In this document: piece by piece, positions 42,233 through 55,135 of the stretch
Layout: each line of letters opens with the position of its first letter
Position numbering within the stretch: position 1 is the stretch's first letter
Assembly (NCBI GenBank): GCA_963576785.1
Contig: OY756144.1
Span: 2,108,001-2,172,000, forward strand
From: Chlorophyllum brunneum
Taxonomy: Eukaryota > Basidiomycota > Agaricomycetes > Agaricales > Agaricaceae
Reading direction: 5' to 3'
Length of the DNA: 64,000 bases
Made by a program: the position numbers and the translations under genes
Notes under the pieces: generated by a model
Database searches by the model: none
Told to the model about the DNA's origin: nothing
Seen by the model: the letters and a program-made list of their open reading frames with translations, nothing else

Positions 42233-45200
42233 TTAAGGGGTAGGGGTATTGGGGGACTCGAAGCCGCTCAGGGTGTCGACCGCTTGGTGAGGTGAGTTCG
42301 GATCTCGAGGCTTCCACGCAACGAAGACTCTGATAGCTCGACTTAGCCTTTTGTGGGGTGGTAAACTGGACGAGCTGAAGGAGATGGGACTAGGTTCCAG
42401 AAGGTCCCGCTTTGTTGCTGGTTGTTTCCCGCCACCACTCACATCGCCAGGACCGTCATGGTCAATAGTACCATTCGTCGGTGCAGGTGGGGAAAGTAGA
42501 TCGCCGTTGGAATTCGTACGACGAAGTTCTGGGGATGTTGCGCCACCGTGGTGGTGTTGGCGATAGGCAAAGTATTGGGCTCTCCTTTCCTGTTTCGCCA
42601 CCCACTTGTCCCACTTCTTGCAAGCTTCGTCGAAGGCTTTGCGCCTGAGGTCCCGAGGCGAGGCAAAAACACGCCAATTTACCTGCTCTTGCAGGGCGTA
42701 GTCCACGGATGCCTGATCTTGCATATCCCTGTATAGGTATCTGAGTGACTGGCAGTCAATGGCAGATGATTCCAATACTCACAACTCAAAATTTGCTAAC
42801 AGTATCTCGAAGTCGTCTCTCGTCATTTCCGCGATTCCGTTCATGATCGACTCCACCGAACCGGTGCTCGCGGTCGAGTTCAGACTTGTGTCACTCTGCA
42901 TAGCTTTAACCGGGCGACCAGTTTGTGATCCAGTTCCATTGAAAGTCCTCTTCGCCAGATTCGTTTGGTATCGCATAACCCACTCCCACATAGGCTCTGA
43001 ACACCCAAGGATGTCCATTGTACGCAGATACAAGTGCATATTCAGTGTTCTCAGGTCAATATTGAGCACTGGGTTCGGCATTCTGGACATTCGCATCGGG
43101 CCCGATGGTTTTCCGTCGGTACTCCGCCTTTGTGAATGTGCGGCAGGCGAGAAAGCGTATCCCCGAGAACCGTCAAAGGAAACGTAGGGCGATTGACGTC
43201 GAATGAGGTGCGGGAATGAGAGGACTCGAACGTCATCTGGCATTCCTTCAACAGACTTCCCTAGCGTACAACGGTAGCGCGAGCGGAGTGGCTCGGTGGG
43301 ACCAGGCAGATCCTTGGGAACCTTGGGTTGAGAAGGTTTTGGTCTGATAGCGTCGCGGGCTTCTTCATCATCCGAAGAAAACTCATCCGAGCTCTCGGAT
43401 TCAGTCTCGGTGTCAGTCACATACCGTGACTCGGAATGCAGAAGCGCCGTCGGAGGGAATGTCAACAGAAGGGGTGGGTGGGTCCGAACATCTTGATATA
43501 CTTTTAGCCGAACGAAAAGCTAATTCTTGCGTAGACAACTCACCGGTAAAGTGGTATTCGAGATAATTTTGCAAGATAGAGAGCGGCGCTGCGTTGATAA
43601 ACCTGGACGAGAGCATTTCTGCATAAATAGCTTCGAGAATGGCGTGATCCCTTGGATTCATAGGTGCCTTGTACTGTCTCAAGAAATAGGGTTCCGATTT
43701 CGTCGCCCGCTCGCCGTTCCGCACTGGCATACCTTCAGCTGAGGCCTGACTCTGGATACCTTGTGATGAGTCTCTCCGACTCCGTGCTCCGTGCAATTGA
43801 TCATCGTTGGGAGAGATAATGCCCGAGAATCTCCGTCTGGAAAAAGCACCAGTATATTCGTCGCCTGTGGTAGGTGTATGATGGCCTAAGGCATTGAGCA
43901 ACGAGACCGCTGAATTCGCGTACTTGCCCTGAGGATTTGAGGGCGTCTTGATATACAGGTTAGGTTTAACGGTTGAGCGTGAGTGTGGCGTCATGAGATG
44001 TACGTGCGGGTCTGAGCTATTTAAGGGTCGAGTAGCGGGCAAAGGCGGTGAAGGTGGACCTCTATCGTGCTTATCGAGACTTGAGCCATTGTGGGTGAAT
44101 GTGACATGCTTTGTAGGCTCGGAGGTCAGAGCAGGTGCCTCAGGAAGGGGAGTGGATTGAACGGAGGTCTGGTGCGTGGTGTGTGTCACAGGGGATCCAG
44201 CTAGGTCGGTGCTATGCGTGCTTATGGGAGTACTAGTGCACAAACTGTCAATGGTGACACTTGGAGACGTTGGTTGACTCAGAGTCGATTCATCAGAAGT
44301 AAAGAAATTTTGGCAGGACGAAAGCTCAAGGTCCCCGTTCGATGCCATCAATAGGTTGAGAGGAATTTCAGGGGCATCATTAGGTTTACCTGGGAAGAAC
44401 AAGTCTTCTTCAATCATCTAGATGCGAGTGGTCCATCATCAGCAACAGGCTAATTAACGGTTTCATGACGGAGTAAGATAATCACCTCAAAAGCCCCTCC
44501 CGACTTCAGCACACGCTTGCACTCCTCGAATAGCGCATCCCACTAAAATCGAAGTAATCAACAACCGGATTTGGTCCTGAGCCAGATCGCACATACTTTG
44601 TTTTCGGGAACGCCCAAGCCTACTCTTTTGATGTGTCTAGAGATGTCGCCATCAAAAAACTCCTCCCAGCCAGCTACCGCATACATAAAATATACTCACA
44701 TGTAGTCGAAGTATTCGTCCTCGAAAGGAAGATTATTGAGGCTTTTGGATAACGGTCATTGAGGCCGATAAATGAAGTCTACTAGGACTCACAAATTGTG
44801 GTGAACCCAGTGCACCCTTTCTTTCAGGTCTCTGTCTCCAAGCGTATTGAAATCGGGTTGCGTCGGCACCAAATCAATACCTATAACGTCGCCACATTGC
44901 AACATTTAAACAACGGAACAACGTAAAGAAGTAACTTCATACCCCAGAAATGACAATTCTGTATGTCCTACATGAGAGATCGCTCCTTTAGTCAAAAATC
45001 GTGGATTGCTCACTTTCCACTCCCCCGCGGCATGAGTTATCCAAGAACCAGTACCTGTCACCGCCCTCAGGATTCCACATCAATCTATCACAATAGATTG
45101 CAACCGCTACATACCACATCCGATATCCAAGCTGGAAAAGTCGTCAGAACCATGGCAACTGGTCATGGGGGGGGGGGGGGGTTAGGAAATCACTCACACT

Positions 45201-47221
45201 GTCCTTGGCGGCGTTGCAAAAACGTGCCACGTCCAACTCTCACATACCTGGTGGCAAATCATGATCTCCCAAACGTCCCTGCAAAAATCGTTTAGTCAGA
45301 ACAGTGGCGAATCACGGTCGCGACATGGGACATAAAGGAGTAGAAGTTATACTTACAAATCTTGTGCTCTTGGGTCATAACACCGGGGATATGGCGCCTC
45401 TTTCTCGTCGTAGGCATGGTGAATCTTGCCTGGGGTAACTCCCCCGCCCTGCTGGTGATAACCTTTGCCCTTGAGAACAAACTCCTTGTCGTGTGCGTCC
45501 TTGAAGAATTCAAGCTGTGTTAATATCTTCCGGTCGGCCGTGGATAAGTTGAATTGTGACTTGATTGGGGGGTCGGGTTTGACAGGTCCCATTGGGACGG
45601 GAGTGACAGGGGAAGATTGTGCACCAGTGAAAGACGTGGACGATTTCGTTGCGGTCCGTGGTGTTGGAGGTATTTCAGGAACTCGGGAGTAAACATAATG
45701 AGGAATTTCGTCACCAGTGTCGTTGGACGGGTCGTAGGTTTGTATAAGTAAGTGTTCGATGGGAGATTGTGTTAGGGGCTTTGCAGACTGGTATGAGCCG
45801 CTTATATGACGGCTTTTAGAAGGTCTGGTGCCATGTCTACGCCCGCGGACAAACGGAAGGTCGGATAAGGCCATGTTGCCACTAGAAGCGAATTGTTTGC
45901 CCTACAGAAACAAAAAATGCACTCCATTGTCAGTAACGGTCTAAAAGTGGTCAGAGACGACCAGACCAAGAAAGCTGATCGCCTTGAAAGAATCAATTTA
46001 AGCTACGAGCGCAGCTTGACGATGACCAATCAGTGTCACCCCGAGGTCGGTGGATCAGAGGTGACTCCAATCTCAAAAATGGGCTAAACCATCAAGACAA
46101 AAGTCAACCTAACTCACCGAGCGCGAACCCTTCTTTCTAATCGCGCCGCCTCCGTTGACACTTGATCCCTCGATCTCTGCTGCAAAGCCCTCGACTGGAG
46201 GTAGAGTGGACGGTGCCGGGTGTAGCTCCCAGGGAGTCACCTCTTCCACCTGAGCCAATGTCAAAGATGAACGCAATCGACTCGACGCCGATTGCTTCAT
46301 CTCATCGCCGTCTTCTAGCGTCGGGGTGGGCCTTGGACCCGGTTCAAGTTCCCAGGGTGTGACATCTTCTGTGGGTCCGGTCTTTGAAACCTTGTACTCT
46401 TGAGAAGATGTTACAGAAACGTGCGAGCGTTGTATTGAAGGAGAACCGGGAGATGGTGGTACACGGTCACGCCCTGCAGAGTCAAATGAGTGGAGTGTTG
46501 ATGTCTCATCCACAGAAGTTAGGTGAGAGGGTGCTCGAGATACGGGCTTCACAGAAGTCTCCGGGGGTGGTGGAACAAGTTCCCAAGGAGTGACATCCTC
46601 CACGAAACCTGTGGCAGTGATGGGTGGTGGAATAGTCACAGGTGATATTTGCTCAGGAATGGGATGGGTCGGGATATGATACCTGGTATTCTTTTCGGGT
46701 ATAGGAGGGTATAATTCCCATGGGGTAACGTCCTCCACTAGTCCCGTTGCAGTGGAAGACGACCGAGATCGTATGGAGGGTTGATGCACAGATTTTACCG
46801 ACGACGGCTTCGATTTGAGAGACGACGTTTTGGATTGCAAGGTGGGCGTCAGCACTTTTACAAAATTATCATCTGCTGGACTCGTAATTGTCGTCTCCAA
46901 TGGACCAGTTTGGAACTCCCAGGGAGTCACATCTTCGCGTGAATTCGCGGTTGATGGTCGGCTCGAGGCTTTCTTTGGCAGGGGAGGTGGACTGTGACCA
47001 GGACGAGACGCGGGTGCTGGTAAGGAGGGGTGTGGGCCTGGTACCCCAAAGCCCGAAGGTCGTTTTTTAAGAGGGAGGACAAGGGTATTTGAGGTCCGGT
47101 TTGCGGGGGTAAAACTGTCCGTGTTAGGAAATGGAGGGGGGGAAAGGGTTGAGGTGGCCCTTTGTAGGTTGGGATGAGAAAGCTCGGTGCTGGACAGAGG
47201 GGGGATGGGAGGGGATGCCAT
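42233..47221 (-). CDS. large SAM-dependent methyltransferase with repeated VTPWE motifs
   Basis: Class I methyltransferase-fold protein; substrate unknown. Thirteen exons (reverse order): 46118-47221, 45357-45901, 45198-45278, 45115-45131, 45014-45054, 44943-44967, 44793-44880, 44700-44741, 44597-44636, 44486-44542, 43544-44417, 42783-43500 and 42233-42740, giving 1379 residues in frame. The N-terminal 550 residues are Pro/Ser-rich and disordered, with five copies of VTPWE at residues 98, 165, 210, 287 and 328. The catalytic domain has VWEIMICHQ, the SAM motif LDIGCGTGSW (near 577), GIDLVPTQP, NLPFEDEYFDY, and the post-motif VLKSGGAFEMIEEDLFFPG. A long Ser-rich linker and a C-terminal helical region follow. 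Exons of 17, 25 and 40 nt lie across the SAM motifs. The VTPWE N-terminus joins the catalytic part through a 216-bp intron in phase 0. It could alternatively be a separate gene. Confidence 0.85.
45167..45181. repeat. G homopolymer (15 bases) inside an intron
   Basis: Fifteen consecutive G on the + strand within the 66-bp intron 45132-45197 of the methyltransferase gene. On the coding strand it is a C run between donor and acceptor. Confidence 0.9.
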
Positions 47222-47359
47222 GGCCGTCTAGAGGAAGTAATCGGGGTAGATTGCGGAGGGAAAACAAAGTGGGGAGAGGGACTAGAAGGGCGGGGAAAGA
47301 GATATCCGGTGGGGGGAGAATCAAGGACGGGGTCGAGCGGGCCTCGACGGGATGACTGG

Positions 47360-49306
47360 TCAGAAAGACATGCAAGTGTGGGATGTGGGTGCTGGTCTGA
47401 CATGCTCGGGTATCTCTCGGCTTCGGTAGATTCTCACTCCCTTCATGCAGCTCCCACGGTCACTGAACTGACCATCTTGCCCTTGTTCTTGTGCCCGTTG
47501 GCAACGTAATTGCTGAATAAACTTCATCACTCCTGCAAATGCACAATGATTCATCCGAAGAGGGATGTTACATATGAGATCAGCCTTCAAGTAAAGTCAC
47601 CTTCTGCCTCCAAACCATACACCAATCCCAGAGCGACGCGCGCCGCCGCCTTCCGCCGCTCATCTTCATTTTCAATGCCGGAGATTTCTTCTTTCATTTG
47701 CTCAAGTGCCCCCAACACTCGAGATAGGTCAAACGGCGCCATGTCGTATCCCTCCTCTTCGCCCGATTTCATGTGAGGTCCGGTGTCACGAATCTCCCGA
47801 GAATCCCCTGTCGGCTGTGATATGCCTTTCTTCCCAAAAATTCTCGACGTCGTCTCGAAAATTTCAGTCCGTGTAGGTAAATCATCGTCTTCATCATCGG
47901 AAATTACGTGCCTGCCCTCTTTGCCTCCTTCACTCCCACCGAAATCCGAAACTGAGCCCAGGGAGTTGTACGACCGCAATCCCCTTGGGGGCCTGAGCCC
48001 ATCTTGGTCATCTTCATCCCCACCTGGCGTTGAACGACCAGACCCTGTCTTGGACCCTTCCCCTGCCGTGTTGATAGGAGCAGACACAAAAACAGTGAAA
48101 TCATCATCAAACTTAGCCAAGTTCGGGGTCATTGATGATCCTGTCTGTTCAGAGGAAGTAGGAAGTTCGCCAAAGAACCCCTTATCGTCCTCCGCAGGGG
48201 ATGCAACCATTGCATCCGAACGTGCAGCCAATCTCCATGGATCCCCCTGATTACCGTCACGCATATCGTCCTCCAACCACCTCGTAAGCTCTTCCATTTC
48301 ACTCTGCATACGCCTAGCTTGTGCAGAAAGCTGCGAGCTAGAAGTCGCCACCAAATCATCCACTAACGATGGTCTATGATCGTGGCTTCCTTTCCCCCAT
48401 TCAAAGAGGCTTGGGTCGCGCTGCACTCCTTCTTTCACATATTTTGGACCTTTACTTCGTGCTCTCATCGATGGCCACATGATTGTACTTAAAGCGTCAA
48501 GAACACGAGGAAGATTTGGTATCCCTACGACAAATGTTTCAATAGCATCAGTAATGACATTATGTCTTCAACTCACCATCAAATTCTTCCTCTTCCTGAT
48601 ACTGGCCGTGCTCTAGACGACCCACATCCAGCGTTGCGTCAACGTACTCAAACCCGAAACCCGAAACGTATCCGTCGATCGACGCGTTATCCTCTTCATC
48701 GTCCGCAGGTTCAGCGGGTGGTGCATTAGGCAAAGGTTTGACCCGCACAGCCAGCGACACTTCTGGCTCGTGTCCACCTAGATCACGGGAGATCCTTTCT
48801 ATATGGTGTTTGTACGCCTAGAAACCACGTATATTTAGGGTCATCATGTCGAATTTTGAGGAAATTACAACCTACTTCGTCACGTCCCCAGACAAATATC
48901 AGGGCGGGTACATTCTGCAGTAAGTAAGGCGCTAGGCCACGCACCGGGTGCGCTGCGAAATGCACATCGGCAGAATAGTATTTATTTTGAATTGTCCAGG
49001 CGATCTTGACCAAATCCGGGGAAAGTAAATCCTTCCTTCCCCCGTCAACAACACTCCCTCCCTCCAACGTCGAGGCGGCGAATTCTCCAAGAGCTTGGAT
49101 GCCTATATGCACGGTGAATTTCCCGGAGACCCAACAATAATGCCAGCAACAGCAAACGTGAGACACGCATCATATGCGAGAGATGACATACGACTGATGA
49201 GTGTAGTTGCTTGCGAGAGTGAGGGCGAAACAACGAGGATGCGACACGATGTGTTAGAAGTTGGGAGATCAGCCTCGGAGTCAATGAATGTCTGTGATGC
49301 AGACAT
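47360..49306 (-). CDS. alpha/gamma-adaptin-binding protein p34 / Irc6-like
   Basis: Probable fungal relative of AAGAB/p34 (yeast Irc6), a G-domain-like chaperone that binds adaptor complexes in clathrin-mediated trafficking. Exons 49113-49306, 48876-49053, 48577-48817, 47601-48524 and 47360-47532 give 569 residues in frame. An N-terminal pseudo-GTPase-like half has RILVVSPSLSQAT, WTIQNKYYSADVHF and ALIFVWGRDE. Then come YKHHIERISRDLGGHEPEVSLAVR and the diagnostic GFEYVDAT. A segment RVLDAL..MWPSMRAR matches the p34 pattern. The C-terminal half is acidic and disordered, then a helix LGALEQMKEEISGIENEDERR. It lies 138 bp upstream of, and on the same strand as, the methyltransferase gene. Start chosen at MSASQTF; an in-frame ATG at 49354 is possible. 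Confidence 0.62.
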
Positions 49307-49638
49307 GATTGGGATTTCTTGGACAACGATGTGGTGGATGAAGCTCAAGGTCAAGGTGGATCAGGTTCCTGTTGGCGTCAGTCACATAGTGATATATATT
49401 CATATCCTGCCGTTACTCTTCTCACCCACAGTAAGTCATTATTCTCTGTGGGTTGGCCCGAGGCATGCCTCTCGCTTTTGGCATCCCGCAACCACAATAT
49501 CTCAACACCGGTTAACCCAGGTGCCGAGCTAGCACATGTTAGAGTCCATCAGGGAGTCTGAGGCGTGCCATGGCCTACTACCAAAAAAATAAAGGCTTAC
49601 CTGTTCTTGTTTACTTATTACCCATCAATCAGTGTTTA
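49307..49638. other. intergenic DNA upstream of the p34-like gene
   Basis: Promoter side of the p34-like gene. No gene supported. Confidence 0.5.
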
Positions 49639-50614
49639 TTATAACTGGTTGACCCTAGTCACTGAGCCATCAGTTGATGATAAGTAAGAAGTAAGCAGTA
49701 TAGTGTTGGTAGCTTTATCACTAGGACAGTTCACATTACAAGGCTGATTTCTGGCTCGTAATCTCCAGCCCGAGAGTGGAACAGGACCATGAGAATACAA
49801 GTAGATTAATACTGTAGAGTCTGAAATACAGAAAACTGCATTGTTTTTTTCACATCCTTTCGGTTCTTCCACAGAACCTATTTTCAGCGCAACACAGTGA
49901 GATTGATTTCCTTTTGTATTTGGAAGATGGTACCAGACCAGGATCGACAAAGTGATAGAAAATTGACATGGTTTACTTCTTCTTCCGCCTTCCATTATAC
50001 CCATCCTGTCCAGCTCTCTGTCCCTCCACTGTAAACAACGAGTGGTCACCCGCAGGCCCGAGAAAGGCGAGAGGACAGTGTGCTGGTTCAAAAGGTGCCA
50101 GGTTAACACTGGCCAACGATAGTATCCGAGACCTGAACGTTGAACTATCACTTATAGCTGCAAAAACTTTGGCTTCGTGTTCTGGGGGTGGATCTAATGC
50201 TATGTGGGTTGAAAAGCATCCCTACACTTCGAACTCTTATTGGTATGTCGCTTGAGTCACATCAGCAGATCCGGACATCCAAGGCCTAGCAAAATCGAGC
50301 ACACTAAGCATAGGGATGGTATCTCTTCTGCCACAACGCTCAAGTCGGCAAATGAATTCCTCAGCGGTTCCTCCCTTTTGAACGGCTGTAGCCCTTGACG
50401 TCTCGGCTCCCTCAGTTCCGTTACCCTTCTCGGAGGATACCACTGGTTTAGTAGTGTACTTTATAGTTTCTGTTTTAGCGTAATCCAATACTTGGTCACA
50501 GCTGGGTCGATTCTGCATAATGGTCCTAGCTATTGCAGAAGTCTGGTCGCCTTCATTAGTGGTAGTCACTCTATTCCCCGCTAGTTCGATGTGCACAAAA
50601 AGTGGGACCGGCAT
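49639..50614 (-). CDS. hypothetical protein region (uncertain gene)
   Basis: Two minus-strand open frames, 50237-50614 (125 codons starting MPVPLFVHIELAG) and 49639-50151 (170 codons), lie head to tail and could be two exons of one gene. Neither has a recognisable domain, and I could not find an intron joining them with confidence. The first frame is plausibly coding in composition (TSAIARTIMQNRPSCDQVLDYA). The second is Cys/Trp-containing without motif support. A fast-evolving lineage-specific gene or chance open frames are both possible. Confidence 0.3.
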
Positions 50615-51161
50615 TTAAAAACCTTTCGAATTAATTATCTGTATTCTCGTGAACCGATCGTTGCGAAAGTAGCGAGGACAAACTACGTGCTGTGAAACAT
50701 CAGAGCGCGTACTAACAATAGGGAGATGTAGACGAGAAACTAAAGCTCTAGAAGAAGGTAGTCATAACGAGGTTCGTGAATTGTTCCAATTGACGTGAGG
50801 GGTAGTCAGTAAATAATGATGTAAGGGGGAAGATGGATCCTAGCAGGTAACAGGAGGAGCCAAGGAAAGCACGTTGACAACGCAGCAAACAGGTGCAAGT
50901 CGACAGCAGGAAAGCAATATGAACAGATTAACAGATCAGGGGGAGACAGGGGAGCAAAAGCAGCATCGTGAGCAATAGATAGTGGAGACGTTAAAGAGTG
51001 TCGAAAAACGAGTGTGACCAAAGTGTGTATGAAGCGAATAACAGTATGCAGGGGAATGATATTGATGGAATAGGAACCAAATGCAAAAACCGGAACATGA
51101 CAATGAGATGAAGGGAAAATCATGTGAATAGATATTCTTTAACCATAGAATTATTGTAGCA
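50615..51161. other. intergenic DNA between the uncertain gene and the kinase gene
   Basis: Contains the 3' side of the kinase gene. A minus-strand frame at 50806-51123 is hydrophobic and without motif support. Nothing else is visible. Confidence 0.45.
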
Positions 51162-54100
51162 TCAAGCCGCAATCATCTTCGAAAGTCGCTTTGGGTTCTT
51201 GGAGGAAGGCACCATAGCCTTGATAGCCTTCCTCATGAACGAAACCTTCGAGTACCCGCTCAACTCCTCTCTGCCCGAGCCACTTGGCTCGGGATCATAC
51301 GAAATGACGCCCAATTCATCCACAGATATAGCTCTCCTCTGTATATCCTCAGAGCTCACAGGGGGCGGCATCGGGACCCTGGAACCTCCAAAGAAAACTT
51401 TACTATGCCTCCTGCTCATAGGGAATCCCGATCCCGGACCTGTAGAGCTAGCTGAATTGGGAGGAGGAATGAATTCGCATTGATAGCCCTTTCCGACGCG
51501 TTTGACGCCAGAAGTGGCCATGAGGAAACGGTCATAGACACCCTCCAAGCGTCGTTGGCCAGGGGTATCAGGAAGCGCGTCCGGCGCGCTGGGAATACGC
51601 TGAGGGTACGGTTCAACATGACAAGGTGAACCTGTCAAGTCGTCCAAAGACGCAGATGGCGATTCAAGATTCTCGGAAGAACGAAGTGGTGTAGCGATGA
51701 AAATGCTTCTGTCAAACATTTCTGAAAGACGTGGGCTTGGTTCAGGTGGGGTGGCTGGTAAATGACGAATTAGGATCAGTAAACAACACCGGATATAGCC
51801 AAACCAGAGATGTCAGTGACTTACGTTTGTTGATTTCAGCCTCAAGCTGTGTTAGTGATGCGATGCGTTGCTGCAATAAATGCCCATGTGATCGGCTCTT
51901 CTCCCGCCTTCTGGATGGTGACATGTCGGTGTCCCTGTGAATCGCAACGGGCGAGTTCTCCGAAACCGTTACCCTCCTTTGTCGAGATGGCGTATGAATT
52001 TCAGGGATCGCAAATTGGTTCCGGTTTGGTTCCGCGCTCGCCGGCGTTGAAAGTGCGCTGCTGCTGAGGGTTTCGGCCGGGGTCATGGGCGATCCACTCC
52101 CAGAGGTAGCCTCAGAGGTAGGCACAGTGGATGTATTGGCAGAATCAGAAGTGTCGGCCATGAGATTACTATTATAATCCGCGAAAATCTGAGACGCGGC
52201 AAGGACTTTACGGGGAAGACGAGAAGAGCGGGCGCTACGATTGTGCGAGCCGTCTCTGGGCGCTATAGGGAGTGAAGGGAGAGGAGCATCCAACTTGGCA
52301 GACGCTGCAAAATTCTGGCGAGCGTCTTCGACAACCTCTGTACGATGGGCTCATCATTAGTTCACAATCCTCGCAGCAACCAAATATCCCGAAGCGGAAC
52401 TCACTTTCAACGTTTTGCATCCAAATTGTCAACCGGTCCATACGAGAATCAGCGGCCAGTTTCTCGCTTTGCACTGCATTACGGACAACGGGGAGCGACG
52501 AATTCACTAAGAACACACCAGGAAAGGTATTGTGTCAGAACAACTGGGGTTGCGCCGTGTGTATCGAGTTCATCTATCAGCTTACCTTCATTTTCCCAAG
52601 ATTGCGCTTGGCTATTTCCTCGAGTTCGGGGAGAGTCGATTTCGGTCTTGATGTCCTTGGTTTCTATGTCGATGCTACGTGCGGGAGTCGATCGGCCACC
52701 AGTAGCGTGGCCCAGAGGCGGTAATTTGTATGCTTGAAGTTTCTTGTCTGTGGGTGGAGAAAGAGATGACAAGAAATTAGTTGCACTGGTTCAACCAGGC
52801 GCAGAGTCAGGTGGCTCACCGATTGATGCCCTAATAACATGGCCAATCTTCTTGCCCTGAGCACTAGAAGCGCGAGTAGGTGTTTCCATGGGCAGTCTGT
52901 TGGAGGCTGGAAATCGAAACGCAGAGTAAGTACCAGCTCAGTTGTGAGGCAGAAAGGAAAACAACACAACGGGCTGCTTACCTTGTGTTAAAGGTGACGT
53001 GACAATAGATGAGGGCGGTGTGGTGTCGTTAAACGCCATTGTGCCATGCTGATTCTCTTTGTTAGCCTCAGATTTGGAAATCTTCTGATTCTTGGGTTTC
53101 TCCTGTCTTTTCTCTATTTCAATCTGCTCCTCTCGCTCCCTCTCTATCTCTTCCAACCTCGCCATTTCCCTCAACCTCTCGCGCTCTCTTTCCCAATCTC
53201 TGACTCGATCCCTCACGCTGGTGGAGTCCTTCCCCCGACTCTTCTGGGTCACAGGGATTGAAGTTTCCTTTACGTCCTGGGTGTTCCTTCGTGAAATATT
53301 AGTGGCGTCACCCAAAACCTTAGTCTCCTCCTTCCGTATTCCGTTAACCGGCGATTTAACGCCTGGGGGCAAGTTTTCATTCCGGGCAGTCAAAATGCCA
53401 AACGCCCGACGAGGTGTGGTCGAAGCACCTCCCCTAGCCATAGAAGCAGCATTTTCCTTTCTAGAAGCTAATGTCAACGGAGAGGCTGGTGGTGAAGCTT
53501 TGATTGGAGAAAGATCGGGAATAGGTGGAACGTGTGGACGTTTTCTTGTTGCCGTGGCTGATTAGCGTTCATCATTAATAAACTTATTAGGGATATCTAT
53601 CAATGTATTGCGCACCCTTGTTAGCAGCAACTTTGGGCTGCGACTTGGACTTGGTGAGTTGACGTGACGGGAGGTCCTTCCGAGATGTAAGGGGGCTCTC
53701 AAGGCCGGGAGGGGCCAAAAATCTCTCCTTCCCTGATCTTGTCGACGATGGTGTGAGATCAAGGAGCTTTGCCATGTCCTTCTCAAAGACTACGGAGGAA
53801 GTATAGCTGGAAGATCGTTCTATGACCCATATCAGCAAATTCTGGTGAGTCAATCCGATTGGAACCCTTACTATGGACACTTGTAACCTCTCGGCGAGGA
53901 CGCCAGAACTCATCAGCCATGGCTTGAGACGCTGTGCAACGCAAGTCCGCGTTGGGAGCGATCATACGCTGAAGGAGTTTCTCTATGCCGGTAGACATCT
54001 TCCATGCCCCAATCCAGTTGCCTCGCAGGGTGCGTTGCCAATATTCCTCCAAATCCTCTTTGGTGGAAAGTTGTTCGCCATCCGTGTTCTCGAATGGTGT

Positions 54101-55135
54101 ACGTCCAATGAGAATTTCGAAGAAAGTGACACCGAGGGACCAAACGTCAGATTTTCGCGTGTCGTGAGGGAGTCCGCGAGCGCGTTCAGGTGAGAGGTAC
54201 TAGATCGGGTATGGTTAAATAAAGTAACCGATTTGGTTTTAGGGTCACATACTTCAGGCGTGCCATACGACAGGTTGCTATGGAAAGCAGTGGGCAAGTC
54301 CAAGTCGTATTTCTCCGCGAAGCCAAAGTCCACTAGGACTGGGATGTTCTTGTGTGATAAGAGGATGTTCGCAGGCCTAAAAAAATCAAGTTCTGGGTTA
54401 CCTCCAGCAATACTTGTAGAGGTAGGTACGTACTTGATATCATTGTGGACTACACCACGTCGATGAAGGAAATCAACACCAGAGAGAAGGAAGCGGAACC
54501 ATTCTCTTGCTTTACACTCTTCGACTTCGACTGGCACCAGGCTCGGAAGATATGCCCTGTGGAGGAGGCGTTTAGTAACTCTTGTTCGCATCACAAAAGC
54601 TCAGAGTCCGGTGTGTCCACGGGGATTATAGATGTGGGAGCCGGTAAATAATACGGAACAAGGCTTACATGGTAATAAGAGCATAGGATGGAGTGAGGAC
54701 GAAAGAATGGAAGGGAATGACGGACGGATGTGGATCATTCCTGAAGTTTCTAACAATCTTCATTTCGTTCCATCTGACAACCATGCATGAACTCTTGAAT
54801 ACCACAAGATGAAGAGCCATAACGTACAGGGATCTGACGCGTGCAGCAGTGGTGGATGTTTTGGACCTGTGGACAAGTTTGACTGCGATCTTCTGTCCCT
54901 TAGCATTCGCCAGGCCATCCGCTGATGGCGATAGCTTGGGACGACATAACCAGACGCTGCCCCAATTTCCAAATCCAATCTACGGAACACATCAACCGAG
55001 TCAGTTTGAATGATCTTCATGTAAAACCTGACTTACCTCTTCAACGAACTGTAGCCTGTCCGACAAAGCCTGGTCAGAGATAGAAAAAACGTCGTTTGTT
55101 TCCGTTGTCGGGCTTGGTAATGTTGAAGCCTCCAT
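51162..55135 (-). CDS. serine/threonine protein kinase with long C-terminal tail
   Basis: Thirteen exons resolved by eye: 55037-55135, 54828-54979, 54669-54773, 54434-54556, 54253-54376, 53872-54199, 53616-53819, 52982-53557, 52820-52906, 52586-52747, 52405-52506, 51825-52337 and 51162-51721. They total 1044 residues in frame. The kinase domain is at the N-terminus: glycine loop GFGNWGSV (35-42), VAIK-type lysine K67 (IAVKLVH), catalytic loop HNDIKPAN (156-163), DFG at 176-178, GTPEYLSPERARG as activation end, then SDVWSLGVTFFEIL. The tail of about 700 residues is mostly disordered, with an Arg/Glu-rich coiled-coil stretch (DWERERERLREMARLEEIERERE). It ends in a conserved-looking segment (GVYDRFLMATSGVKRVGKGYQ and FMRKAIKAMVPSSK). 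The HND in place of HRD is unusual but keeps the catalytic Asp. Subfamily not assigned. Confidence 0.9.
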
